Shown: positions 17,949 to 25,808, counted from the first letter of the stretch. The stretch is 64,000 bases of DNA from Bog-473 sp963738135 (GCA_963738135.1 CAVTVK010000001.1:62001-126000); one strand, 5' to 3'. The notes: generated by a model not told the origin, from the sequence alone. A program made the numbers and translations.

Positions 17949-17996
17949 GAGGTGGCCGGCCCGACTCGCCATGCACCTTGGGGGTTGGGCCGCGAG
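17949..17996 (+). repeat. GGTTGGGCC-family hairpin, copy H4
   Basis: GAGGTGGCCGGCCCGACTC and GGGGTTGGGCCGCGAG are the arms. The left flank GAGGTGGCCGGCCCGAC is identical to H2 over 17 bases, so the conserved unit is larger than the stem. The variant palindrome at 18005 follows nine bases downstream. Confidence 0.55.
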
Positions 17997-18127
17997 AGTT
18001 GGAATCACCCGATCGAGTGACGCAGCCGGTTTCCACGTCTGGCAATCTGTCGTGGGAGCGGCCCCACCGGTGGTCTTCGTCGGATATGCGTCGTCCCTCG
18101 GAGGGAATCATCCTCCGCCGTTCCAAC

Positions 18128-18172
18128 GGATCGGTCCGCCTTCGCGCATTGAGGTTGGGCCGGTTCGCGTTT
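18128..18172 (+). repeat. GGTTGGGCC-family hairpin, copy H5
   Basis: ATCGGTCC and GGTTGGGCCGGT arms around the loop GCCTTCGCGCATTGA, followed by TCGCGTTTCG, the tail seen after several other hairpins in this window. Confidence 0.45.
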
Positions 18173-18222
18173 CGTCGCTCACGGCGTCCCCTTCTCTGCT
18201 CGTGGTTTGACCCTGCGCACCG

Positions 18223-18645
18223 TCATCCGTCGAGGATCTGCCCGTAGACCCGTTCGACGTGGAGCTCGACTGCCATCCGGTGGTCGGCCAGCATCTGGAG
18301 GCCGAAGCCGTCCCGTTCCGATGCCGCTCCCAGCCCGGTGTGGATCTCGAACAGCTTCTCGACGGCGGCGTCGTCGGGCTCCCGGGCGACCGCCAACGAG
18401 GCGGGTCCTGCCACGACGGCGAAGTTGAAGAAGTCCGGGCCCGGGACGTGGATCGCCGCCCGGGGGTCCCGCAGCAGGTTGCGGCCTTTGATCCGGACGG
18501 TCGTGGTCGAGAACCGGACGCGTTCGGTGGAGGGGTCACACAGGTAGTAGATGTTCGATAGCTGTGGGGTGCCGTCCACGCCGATGGTGGCCAGGATCCC
18601 GTTGCGTGCATCGGCCACGATCTGCCACAAGCCTTCTGTCGTCAT
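18223..18645 (-). CDS. PPOX-class F420-dependent oxidoreductase-like protein
   Basis: A 140-residue split-barrel protein of the pyridoxamine-phosphate-oxidase-like superfamily. It has the actinobacterial F420-type layout: LWQIVADARNGILATIGVDGTPQLSNIYYL, then VRFSTTTVRIKGRNLLRDPRAAIHV and an EKLFEIHTGLG helix. Such enzymes use F420H2 (or flavin/heme in other subgroups) to reduce diverse substrates; cofactor and substrate here are inferred only at family level. ATG 18645 has GGAGG eleven bases upstream; ATG 18663 is an alternative. It is divergent from the acetyltransferase at 18789. Confidence 0.8.
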   Translation of the reverse strand: MTTEGLWQIVADARNGILATIGVDGTPQLSNIYYLCDPSTERVRFSTTTVRIKGRNLLRDPRAAIHVPGPDFFNFAVVAGPASLAVAREPDDAAVEKLFEIHTGLGAASERDGFGLQMLADHRMAVELHVERVYGQILDG

Positions 18646-18788
18646 CGTGAACCATGCCTCCATAGCCAGATCGTCATCATGTGGGTCTTACGTCGGGCCC
18701 AATCGAACTGGTCCAGGCTACGGCCCGACGACCGGGCTCTGGTGCCCCAGTTCGCCTGATCTGTGCGCCATATTCGAGAGCCGACAGA

Positions 18789-19349
18789 ATGGACAACATG
18801 GAATGGGTCCCGCCGAAGCCGCGACTGCAAGGTGGTCGTGTAGCTCTGCGTCCGTTCCGGGCGAGCGATGCTGCCGCGGTCGCCTCGGCATGTCGGGACC
18901 CAGACATCCTCCGTTTCACCTTTATGAAAGATGGACTCACTGAAGCAGAGGCTGGCGAGTGGATTGACACCGCCAACGAGCGGTGGCCTATGGGCCATCC
19001 TCGTTTCGGCGTCGTCGATGAATACGACGATCATCTCCTGGGGCAGGTGGGACTGAACTTCAATCCTCGACACGTGAGCGCCGAGGCGTACTACTGGGTT
19101 GTTGCCTCAGAGCGTGGCCGAGGCATTGCTTCCAGAGCACTCAGCCTCCTCATTGACTGGGGGTTCTCGAAAGGCATTGAACGCGTCTTCTTGGTAATCC
19201 ACCCCGAGAACAAAGCATCGAACCGGCTGGCGGCAAGGCTGGGGTTCACGCGAGAAGGGGTATTGCGTTCCTATGAACCGATCAAGGGTGACCGTCCAGA
19301 CCTCGTGTCGTGGTCGCTTCTTCCGAGTGACCCGCGCCCTTGGAGGTAG
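18789..19349 (+). CDS. GNAT-family N-acetyltransferase (RimJ/RimL-like)
   Basis: A 186-residue GNAT protein. It starts with the RimJ/RimL-type entry strand LQGGRVALRPFRASDAAAVASA. Motif A appears as YYWVVASERGRGIASRAL, where RGRGIAS forms the acetyl-CoA pyrophosphate loop, and motif B as IERVFLVIHPENKASNRLAARLGFTREGVLR, diagnostic of ribosomal-protein or aminoglycoside-type acetyltransferases. The acceptor is unknown. ATG 18789 or 18798 is likely the start; the upstream open frame lacks domain sequence. It is followed by copy 3 of the small Cys/Trp-rich family. Confidence 0.85.
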   Translation: MDNMEWVPPKPRLQGGRVALRPFRASDAAAVASACRDPDILRFTFMKDGLTEAEAGEWIDTANERWPMGHPRFGVVDEYDDHLLGQVGLNFNPRHVSAEAYYWVVASERGRGIASRALSLLIDWGFSKGIERVFLVIHPENKASNRLAARLGFTREGVLRSYEPIKGDRPDLVSWSLLPSDPRPWR

Positions 19350-19455
19350 GACGAGCCAGTGCCTCCCACAGAGCGGAATGTGCCGCCGGACATCGAGCAC
19401 CCCACCCGTGGTTAGGGGTATCACAGAACGCCGGGACGGTGGGACAGTTCGGCGC

Positions 19456-19461
19456 TACCGT
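19456..19461 (+). promoter_or_regulatory. TACCGT -10 box, leaderless start (copy 3)
   Basis: TACCGT ends six bases before ATG 19468. The preceding GCCGGGACGGTGGGACA through GCGCTACCG is almost identical upstream of copy 4 (22553-22590), so the conserved block 19430-19467 probably is the whole promoter. Confidence 0.6.
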
Positions 19462-19467
19462 GCCCCG

Positions 19468-19704
19468 ATGAGCCCCATGCCCGAGCCCGGCGAGGTGTGC
19501 CCCGGATTCATCTCCGAGGCGAATCGGTGTTGGCGCACGGTCTACGACCACAACCTCCAGGCGAACCACTGCGCTGAGTCGCCAGCATGGACCGGGCGCT
19601 GGTTCTCCCCCCGTGGCGACAAGTGGTGGCTCGTGTGGGCCTGTCCGGACCACCTCGAGAGGCTCACGGGGCTGCCGGAGTTCGGACGCAGTCGGCGCCG
19701 GTAG
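19468..19704 (+). CDS. Small Cys/Trp-rich protein, copy 3 (intact)
   Basis: A 78-residue protein. Landmarks in order: MPEPGEVCPGFISEANRCW, NLQANHCAESPAW, TGRWFSPRGDKWWLVWAC, DHLERLTGL and a basic end. Four Cys (in VCPG, RCW, HCAE and WAC) could bind a metal, and six Trp are spread through the second half. No known family was recognised. ATG 19468 is preferred because all promoter-bearing copies start three codons before MPE and a TACCGT box lies six bases upstream; no Shine-Dalgarno site is present. Relatives in the window: copy 4 (intact), copy 2 (nonsense), copy 1 (degenerate). Confidence 0.7.
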   Translation: MSPMPEPGEVCPGFISEANRCWRTVYDHNLQANHCAESPAWTGRWFSPRGDKWWLVWACPDHLERLTGLPEFGRSRRR

Positions 19705-19717
19705 GTTGTCTTTGCGC

Positions 19718-20110
19718 CTAACTACATGCCTTAGTCAGGGACCTGTGGGCACGACCGATATCTGATGTGATCTGCTTCTCGATCTGCTTCTTCTGTGCGC
19801 TGCTCGAAGAATTGGAAAGATTCAATGCCTTCGAGAAGTCTCCCGCCACGGCATTCCAGCTTGTCTTCGCCGATCCGGGTGCCTCGTTTGCCACCTTCTG
19901 CGCCAAATTCCTGACCTTTACAACGGCTGCGCGGCTCCCGCTCGCGGTGTTCAGCAAATTTCCGAAGTTGTTGCCGTCCTTACAAAATTTGCTCGAGCTC
20001 GCTCCAGCATCACCGCCAGCTGCGACGAAGATGAATGTCGCGGTTGCCACTACTGCTCCAAAGCGCGCCGTGAGACTAAGCATTCTTTTTGGAGTGTGAA
20101 TTGTTTCCAT
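19718..20110 (-). CDS. Secreted hypothetical alpha-helical protein
   Basis: A 130-residue protein with a signal peptide (residues about 1-37: RMLSLTARFGAVVATATFIFVAAG, cleavage near AGASS). The mature part is Ser/Ala/Lys-rich and probably helical (LLNTASGSRAAVVKVRNLAQKVANEAP, SSAQKKQIEKQITSDIGRAH), with two Cys (KFCKDG and KACS at the end) likely bridging both termini. ATG 20110 and 20083 are possible starts. Base composition is lower in GC than the core genes. Function unknown. Confidence 0.65.
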   Translation of the reverse strand: METIHTPKRMLSLTARFGAVVATATFIFVAAGGDAGASSSKFCKDGNNFGNLLNTASGSRAAVVKVRNLAQKVANEAPGSAKTSWNAVAGDFSKALNLSNSSSSAQKKQIEKQITSDIGRAHRSLTKACS

Positions 20111-20309
20111 GCCAGGTCGCCCCGCCTTCTGTCTGATCGATTTCCACTATGTAAACGGCAGTTGCGACCGTACCACCGGCGGCACCGGCCGCTTCGCTGA
20201 CGCTAGCGGGACATTCACGACCACGAGTCTGAGCACACCCGTCTCAACTGTGGGATCGATCGAGACGTTTTCATTCACCCAGACCACGACGGGACAGATC
20301 AGCTACTGA
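20109..20309 (+). pseudogene. C-terminal remnant of a secreted beta-rich protein
   Basis: The 66-residue frame ends with GSCDRTTGGTGRFADASGTF, TTT repeats and TGQISY. This resembles the C-terminal strands of small secreted beta-barrel proteins in which a TGGTGRF-A-ASG segment precedes a final G-IS-Y strand. There is no signal peptide, and the first dozen residues overlap the divergent gene start at 20110, so the 5' part of the original gene is missing. Confidence 0.45.
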
Positions 20310-20490
20310 GCGAGACCGGCCTGGGACAAGGATCCCTCTCATGGCGTCGAAGTGGGGGCGCGGGTTGAGAGATATCAGCTCGACTTAGGGTGCCCCTGAT
20401 CGCCTGACCGGCTATACGGGTGATCCACCTGTCCCACTTGGCCGGGTAGGTGACCACATCTTCAGCGATCCTGACTTAGTTTGCGTAGCG

Positions 20491-21192
20491 ATGAGGTTCG
20501 GCACGAGCCCAAGGCTTCGGACTTGTCCCAATGCCGTTTTCGTCGCGGTCTTCACATTCAGCCTCGTCTCCTTAGCGTCGTCCTCCGCTGATGCTCTTGG
20601 CCCAGGCCAAGTGCAGCGAAGCTCGGCTCGGGTTCACCTCGTCTCTGCCGCACCAAGCCTGATGAGTCAGTGCGCTGCGGCTGCAACCTTGGTCCAGATT
20701 CCCGTCCCGTGTCCGAGCCTTGTTCCTTCCCACAACGGGAAGGCACTGGGGTGCCCACCGCCAGTAGGGGCGCAGGTTGCCCCGTGTGTGGGCCTGGAAG
20801 GGGCAACCGAATATCGAGTGTTCCTTCTGAACTTCGAAGACTTTGACGTACCTCGTGGATACGTCGGAATAGATGGCAAACCCCTCGGCCATCTATTCCT
20901 CGAGGCGCGGAGGCTGGTTGATGCTCGAAAGGTTCCGTGTGTAGGTGGCAGGCGGTCTGGTGCGATCGATATCAAAGGATGGCGAACAATCCTCTACGTG
21001 TGCCCGAGGGACAGCTCCTACATCGAACGGGTTGCTCGCCACGGTGAGGGTGTCAATGTTGCTCATGTCCTCCTCGACTGGCGGGTCAACGGCGTTGAAT
21101 ACGTCGCAAGCGCCCACGGGCACACGACTGCGAACGTCGCCCTTCTCCGCCGCCTTGTGGGTTCTCTGACGCTTGTTCAATCGCCGAGTTGA
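20491..21192 (+). CDS. Secreted hypothetical protein
   Basis: A 233-residue protein with an N-terminal hydrophobic signal (NAVFVAVFTFSLVSLASSSADA, cleavage near ADALG). The mature part has seven Cys (QCAAA, VPCPS, LGCPP, APCVG, VPCVGG, YVCPRD) and an RVFLLNFEDFDVPRGYVGIDGKPLGHLF stretch, then GAIDIKGWRTILYVCP and EYVASAHGHTTANVALLRRL. No domain recognised. A TAGTTT box eight bases before ATG 20491 could be a near-leaderless promoter. The gene ends 21 bases before the IS110 remnant, so its C-terminus may have been altered by that insertion. Confidence 0.6.
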   Translation: MRFGTSPRLRTCPNAVFVAVFTFSLVSLASSSADALGPGQVQRSSARVHLVSAAPSLMSQCAAAATLVQIPVPCPSLVPSHNGKALGCPPPVGAQVAPCVGLEGATEYRVFLLNFEDFDVPRGYVGIDGKPLGHLFLEARRLVDARKVPCVGGRRSGAIDIKGWRTILYVCPRDSSYIERVARHGEGVNVAHVLLDWRVNGVEYVASAHGHTTANVALLRRLVGSLTLVQSPS

Positions 21193-21213
21193 GGGTATCC
21201 CCGTTCGATGCTC

Positions 21214-22275
21214 CTATGGGCTGTCAAGCCCGAGTTTGTCGTGAGGCAAGAGGCTGAAGACCTCTCGGGCCACGTAGCGCTTGAGGCAGCGGATGGCCTC
21301 CTTCTTGGTGAGACCATCGTTCCTGCGTCGAGCGATGTACTCGGTGGTGCGAGGGTCATAGACCATGCGGGTGAGCACGATGTGCCAGAGGGCCGAGTTG
21401 GCTTGGCGATCACCACTTCGGTTGAGGCGGTGTCGTTGGTTCTTGCCACTGCTGGCGTCGAGCGGTGAGGCACCGCAGAGGTGAGCAAAGGCCGCCTCGT
21501 TGCGCAGCCGCTCGGGATTGTCGCCGGCGGCGACGAGGAGCGCTGAAGCGGCATCGCTCCCGATGCCGAGGGTGGCGACGAGTTCGGGCGCTGTCTCTTT
21601 GACCAAGGGCTTGAGGATGGCGTCGATCTCTGAGATCTCCTCTTCGAGGGTGAGGGCGCGCCGGGCCAGCATCCGAAGGGTGAACTTGGTGAGCGAGGCG
21701 ATGTCGCGCTTGGCGCCGGGTCGATAGGCTCGAAGCCCGCTCGAGGAGATTGAAGACGCTGAGACCCCGGAGCTCGGCCCGGATGGGACTCGGGGGCGGT
21801 CGAGACCAGGTTGCGCATCTGGTTGAGTGCCTGGGTCCGGCCCTTGCGGGCCGAGGCCCGGGCGACACGCAAAACCCGCAGGGATTCGACGTTTCCGTCC
21901 CTCGTCTTGGCTTCGCCGCAGGCCTCGCCCGAGAGGGCAGCTCGGGCCGCCGAGATGGCGTCTTGGGGATCGGACTTTCCCTTGCGCCGGCGGCGCTGGC
22001 GATTGGGGCGGTCGACTTCGACGACGCGGACCCGTTCAACTTGGAGATGGCGGGTCAGCCCGGCGCCATAGGACCCAGTCCCTTCGACCCCGACCAACTC
22101 GACGGGGCCGAAGTCACTCAGCCAGCCCAGCAGCTTCTTGTAACCGCTCTCGGTCGTGGCGAAGCTCTCGACGCCGAGGAGGGACCCTCGGTCGTCCAAA
22201 GCCGCAGCTACATGGACGTCGAGGTGCGTATCGACCCCGCCGGTGACTGCTTCGTGCCAAATTGGTCACTGTCAT
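21214..22275 (-). pseudogene. IS110-family transposase, broken by several frameshifts
   Basis: Reading the three minus frames in turn gives one IS110-type transposase. The N-terminal RuvC-like DEDD domain reads TGGVDTHLDVHVAAALDDRG, VELVGVEGTGSYGAGL and RRRKGKSDPQDAISAARAAL. The C-terminal IS116/IS110 domain reads LVATLGIGSDAASALLVAAG, AAFAHLCGASPLDASSG and NRSGDRQANSALWHIVLTRM. Shifts are needed near 22255, near 21795 (at TAPES/IRAEL) and near 21735 (at RASSL/AYRPGAK). The element is therefore immobile. No terminal inverted repeats were seen, as expected for IS110; the ends are uncertain. Confidence 0.85.
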
Positions 22276-22578
22276 CCCTTCGTTGGTTTGGGTTGGGGAT
22301 GACACCGCACCGAGCGGAACGACGGACAAGACAGCGATGGGCCTGTTTGAGGCAAGCTCCTATGAGGTCACTCCGTCCGACCGGCAGGTGTCGAGTGGGT
22401 GACCGGGCCAGGCCGACGAATCGAACTAAAGACAGTCCCAAAGGACGTCAGCCGGGTTGCTGGAGTCAGACCTGGCCTGGGCACCCACCCACACGCTGAT
22501 CAATCCGTTCACCAAAGTGGTGGATCACCCAGCGGCCGAGTCAATCCTCGCTGCCGGGACGGTGGGACACTTCGGCGC

Positions 22579-22584
22579 TACCGT
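22579..22584 (+). promoter_or_regulatory. TACCGT -10 box, leaderless start (copy 4)
   Basis: TACCGT ends six bases before GTG 22591, within a block (22553-22590) nearly identical to that before copy 3 at 19430-19467. Confidence 0.6.
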
Positions 22585-22590
22585 GACCCC

Positions 22591-22830
22591 GTGGACCGAA
22601 TGCCCGAGTCCGGCGAAGTGTGTCCAGGTTTCATATCGGAGGCGAGTCGGTGCTGGCGGATGGTCTATGACCGCAACCTCCAGGCGACCCACTGCGCCGA
22701 GCCAACGACCTGGACGGGTCGCTGGTTCTCCCCCCGTGGCGACAAGTGGTGGCTTGTGTGGGCCTGTGAGGGCCACCTCGAGGGCCTGACCGGGCTCAGG
22801 GAGTACGGCCACCCTCGGGCTCGTCGGTGA
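22591..22830 (+). CDS. Small Cys/Trp-rich protein, copy 4 (intact)
   Basis: A 79-residue protein with the family pattern MPESGEVCPGFISEASRCW, NLQATHCAEPTTW, TGRWFSPRGDKWWLVWAC and EGHLEGLTGLREYG, ending in HPRARR. All four Cys and the W-T-G-R-W and KWWLVW blocks are kept. The GTG at 22591 aligns with the starts of copies 2 and 3. Its 3' end overlaps the convergent gene at 22796 by 35 bases. Substitutions relative to copy 3 are scattered, and conserved blocks are spared, which hints at selection on the protein. Confidence 0.7.
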   Translation: MDRMPESGEVCPGFISEASRCWRMVYDRNLQATHCAEPTTWTGRWFSPRGDKWWLVWACEGHLEGLTGLREYGHPRARR

Positions 22831-23053
22831 TCTTGCCTGGAATCTCTTCTCCGGACTCCGTTTCGGCCAACTCCCCAAGGTGGACTAGCTGCGCGGAGGT
22901 GGTCAACCTGATCATCTGCTCGTTCACCTCGGCCCGGTCCGAATACGGAAGTGACTCGATGTACTCGGTCATCTTCTCTGCGATCTGATGATCCGAGGCA
23001 TCGGGGCCAAGCTCCCGCAGCACGCGAAGAAGAATGCCTTGAAGATCTGTCAT
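22796..23053 (-). CDS. Hypothetical small acidic protein
   Basis: An 85-residue acidic protein (MTDLQGILLRVLRELGPDASDHQIAEKMTEYIE region, then LPYSDRAEVNEQMIRL) that looks all-helical, with a disordered Glu/Gly/Pro tail. AGGACGGGAG precedes the GTG-ATG pair at 23056/23053. No domain recognised; function unknown. It overlaps copy 4 tail to tail. Confidence 0.55.
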   Translation of the reverse strand: MTDLQGILLRVLRELGPDASDHQIAEKMTEYIESLPYSDRAEVNEQMIRLTTSAQLVHLGELAETESGEEIPGKITDEPEGGRTP

Positions 23054-23226
23054 CACGCTCCCGTCCTAATCCGTTGCCCCGTCGCCCGCGCCCAATCTTC
23101 GATGGCGTGACTGGAACATCCTCTCATCGTGATCTACCGCGCCGGGTGTTCCTCTCTCTGGGCGCAAGAAGCAGGGAAGCTTTCTGAGAAATTCATGAGT
23201 AAAGCGCTAAGAATTGGGGGGTAGTC

Positions 23227-23325
23227 ATGTCGGACCAACGGTGTTATACCGGTTGTTGTCGATGTGTGGACGCTCGTCCGTCTCCTGCAGACAGGTATTT
23301 GCTCCGTAATCCATCCCGAGTGTGA
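23227..23325 (+). CDS. Cysteine-dense small open frame upstream of a hydrolase gene
   Basis: A 32-residue frame from ATG 23227 to TGA 23325, preceded by GGGGGG five bases upstream. It begins MSDQRCYTGCCRCVDAR, with four Cys within eight residues, then is ordinary. Its stop overlaps the first possible start (23322) of an in-frame extension of the hydrolase at 23439. Cys-rich upstream peptides act as translation-dependent sensors in some actinobacteria; whether this is one is inference. Confidence 0.3.
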   Translation: MSDQRCYTGCCRCVDARPSPADRYLLRNPSRV

Positions 23326-23438
23326 TGGCTCGGAGAGAGCAGCTGTTGGATAACTCATGGCTAAGTACGGGCGGTTTTGTCGCGCCAATTTCTCCCGAGT
23401 TGACGCTCTCCGCCCCAGTGAACATAGGAGAGGGACTC

Positions 23439-24260
23439 ATGGGCACAATCACAGTCAGTGACGGCACCGAGATCTACTACAAAGACTGGGGCGAGGGCCC
23501 GGTCGTGACCTTTTCGCATGGCTGGCCTTTGAGCGCCGATGCGTGGGACGGCCAGTTGCAGTTTCTCGCGGAGAACGGGTACCGGGCAGTCGCCCATGAT
23601 CGTCGAGGTCACGGCCGCTCGAGCCAGCCTTCCAGCGGGAACGAAATGGATACCTATGCCGATGACCTCGCCGCGTTGATCGAAGCACTTGATCTCCGAG
23701 ATGCCACGCTCGTGGGCCATTCCACAGGGGGCGGCGAAGTGGCGCGCTACATCGGGCGCCATGGCACGAGCAGAGTTGCCAAAGCAGCCCTCATCTCAGC
23801 GGTTCCGCCGATCATGATCCAGAGCGATGCGAATCCCGAGGGCCTCCCGATCAAGGTCTTCGATGACATTCGCGCTGGCGTGGCCAACGACCGCTCCCAG
23901 TTTTACAAGGACCTCGCGACTCCGTTCTACGGCGCCAACATGCCGGGAGCCAAGGTCTCCCAGGGAGTGCTTGATCAGTTCTGGCTCTGGAGTATGCAGT
24001 CGGGGCAAAAGAACGCGTACGAATGCGTCAAGGCGTTTTCGGAAACGGACTTCAGAGAGGATCTCAAGAAGTTCGACGTTCCAACACTCGTGCTTCATGG
24101 CGAAGACGATCAGATCGTCCCCGTAAAAGATGCCGGGAAGAAGTCAGCGAAGCTGATCTCGAACGTCAAGGAGATCTATTACCCAGGGGCACCACACGGC
24201 CTGACCGCGACGCACCAAGATCAGTTCAACGCCGATCTGCTGGCCTTCTTGCGCAGCTAG
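23439..24260 (+). CDS. Alpha/beta hydrolase, non-heme chloroperoxidase/arylesterase type
   Basis: A 273-residue hydrolase. Catalytic triad: Ser95 in GHSTGG, an Asp in HGEDDQIVPVKDAG, and His in PGAPHGLTATH. The oxyanion region is FSHGWPLSADAWDGQ, and YRAVAHDRRGHGRSSQP is the family's strand-turn. This pattern is typical of the cofactor-free haloperoxidases, which are esterases/perhydrolases in vivo. The start ATG 23439 has AGGAG eight bases upstream; an in-frame extension from 23322 has no such signal. A second, frameshifted hydrolase and a cupin follow on the same strand, suggesting a small detoxification cluster. Confidence 0.88.
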   Translation: MGTITVSDGTEIYYKDWGEGPVVTFSHGWPLSADAWDGQLQFLAENGYRAVAHDRRGHGRSSQPSSGNEMDTYADDLAALIEALDLRDATLVGHSTGGGEVARYIGRHGTSRVAKAALISAVPPIMIQSDANPEGLPIKVFDDIRAGVANDRSQFYKDLATPFYGANMPGAKVSQGVLDQFWLWSMQSGQKNAYECVKAFSETDFREDLKKFDVPTLVLHGEDDQIVPVKDAGKKSAKLISNVKEIYYPGAPHGLTATHQDQFNADLLAFLRS

Positions 24261-24420
24261 CGGTGTAGTTGCGTGGTCGCACTCTGTTTGGTTGCGTACC
24301 TACAACAATCCCCTGCATCGGACAGGTAGTGCCCTGATCGTTAAGGGTTGAGTCCGTCGAATCTGGGCTGCTGCCTTCCAACGCACAGTCAACTCGACTT
24401 ACCGTCAAGGAGTTACCAAA

Positions 24421-25162
24421 GTGCCGCCTTCTACAACTTCCTCCGATACTCCGCCGCTCACCGTCGTCCTCGTACATGGTGCCTTTGCAGATGCTTCCGG
24501 CTGGAATGGAGTGATTGACCGTCTCCTCGCGAGGTATGCAGGTGATCGCCCCGGCGAACCCTTTGCGTGGGATCTCTATCGACTCGGCCTACGTCGCCAG
24601 CGTCCTGCGGGGTATTCCCGGGCCTGTCCTCGCCGTCGGACACTCTTATGGCGGTGCGGTGATCACCAACGCCGCTACCCAGGTGGGCAACGTTGTCGGC
24701 CTTGTCTATGTCGCCGCCTTTGCCCCGAATGAAGGTGAGCGCCTCATTGATGCAGAGAGTGTCTCCAAGGACAGTGTTCTGAACTCTGCGCTGGTCCCGC
24801 TCCAGTACCCAACCGGAGAGAGAAACGAAACCGCCGTGGAGTTTGTGATCGACTCGGCAAAGTTCCGTAGTGCGTTCGCCGCCGATCTGCCTGCTGAGCA
24901 AACGGCAGAGATGGCTGCCACTCAGCGTCCTGTCGCCGAGTTGGCATTTTCAGAACCCTCCGGTATTCCGGCATGGAAAAACCTCCCGTCTTGGACGGTG
25001 GTTGCAACCGGCGACACGGCGGCGGGGGCCGACGTTATTCGTTCAATGGCAGAACGGGCCGGGGCAACGATCACAGAGGTCGAGGGCTCTCACGTCATCA
25101 TGATGTCGCAGCCCCAAGCTGTAACGGATGTGATCCTGACTGCAATCGCCGCGGTGACCTAG
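24421..25162 (+). pseudogene. EstC-type alpha/beta hydrolase with a single frameshift
   Basis: Starting at GTG 24421 (AAGGAG eight bases upstream), the first frame reads PPLTVVLVHGAFADASGWNG and VIDRLLA. At about 24531 the protein continues one frame over as RGMQVIAPANPLRG, then VLAVGHSYGGAVITNAA (nucleophile Ser), AFAPNEGERL, and AGATITEVEGSHVIMMSQPQAV with the C-terminal His. One missing base restores a continuous protein of about 246 residues. Everything else is intact, so either the inactivation is recent or the base is a sequencing error. It belongs to the EstC/AB_hydrolase_6 group. Confidence 0.8.
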
Positions 25163-25247
25163 GGCACCGCGCCCAAAAGAGGTGACGGCATCGCGACCGA
25201 GATCTTTACCAGTCAGGCGGCATTCGATCAATCAGGGGGTCCGAACA

Positions 25248-25670
25248 GTGTCGAACAAACCAGTTGCCAACTCGCAGACGATCGACGAGCTGGCCGGGAA
25301 CCTCAAGCGTACCGAGATCCAACACGGATCATTGTCGGTTGCTGGACGCGAAGTAGTTCAGGTGCTGACAGAAATCCCGTGTGGCGTCGAGTCGGGGTGG
25401 CATATCCATCCTGGGGAAGAGGTTGGCTACATCCTTGCAGGCACGGTGCGAATGATGATCCAAGATCAGCCCACTCTTACGTTGCACGCCGGCGATGGGT
25501 TTCTCATAACGCCGCGCCTTCCTCACAATGCCCTCGATGTCGGTCCCGACACCGGGCAGATGCTTTCTACCTACATAGTCGAAGTGGGAAGACCTTTGGC
25601 GACCTTCGTGGATGGTCCATCTGCTCAGGAGGCTTCGGACTCGAAGAGTAGCGACCAAGTCGCGTCGTAG
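25248..25670 (+). CDS. Cupin-domain protein
   Basis: A 140-residue single-domain cupin. Motif 1 is GWHIHPGEEVGYILAGTVRM, with His, His and Glu as metal ligands; motif 2 is DGFLITPRLPHNALDVGPD, with the fourth ligand His. The domain spans about residues 35-120, leaving a Ser/Asp-rich tail. GTG 25248 follows AGGGGG by eight bases; earlier in-frame starts give an Arg-rich leader. It may be a small metal-dependent dioxygenase or isomerase; the two hydrolases upstream on the same strand are its likely context. Confidence 0.8.
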   Translation: MSNKPVANSQTIDELAGNLKRTEIQHGSLSVAGREVVQVLTEIPCGVESGWHIHPGEEVGYILAGTVRMMIQDQPTLTLHAGDGFLITPRLPHNALDVGPDTGQMLSTYIVEVGRPLATFVDGPSAQEASDSKSSDQVAS

Positions 25671-25808
25671 TCTCGTGGCCCACCGACCGCGATCGGGACA
25701 GGCGAGCCTCGGTGTTGTGAGCTGTGGTTCACGCCTGTCCCATCCTCAGTGGCGAAGGCTGCGGTGGTTGGTGCCGCTGTCACACCTGGGCGTCGTCGTC
25801 GGATCTGA
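25671..25808. other. Gap before the recombinase remnant, nothing recognised
   Basis: The missing N-terminal and catalytic parts of the recombinase are not present here in any frame. Confidence 0.4.

Larger units (their letters stand above)
17190..18222. other. Repeat-rich intergenic region
   Basis: About 1 kb with no supportable gene. It contains an inverted repeat ATTCCC/GGGAAT (17345-17366) upstream of the secreted-protein gene, copy B of the 120-bp repeat (17634-17752), two sites of the 16-bp palindrome (17716; 18005 with one change), a GGGATG/CATCCC hairpin near 17912, and three GGTTGGGCC-family hairpins (17811, 17949, 18128). Confidence 0.6.
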
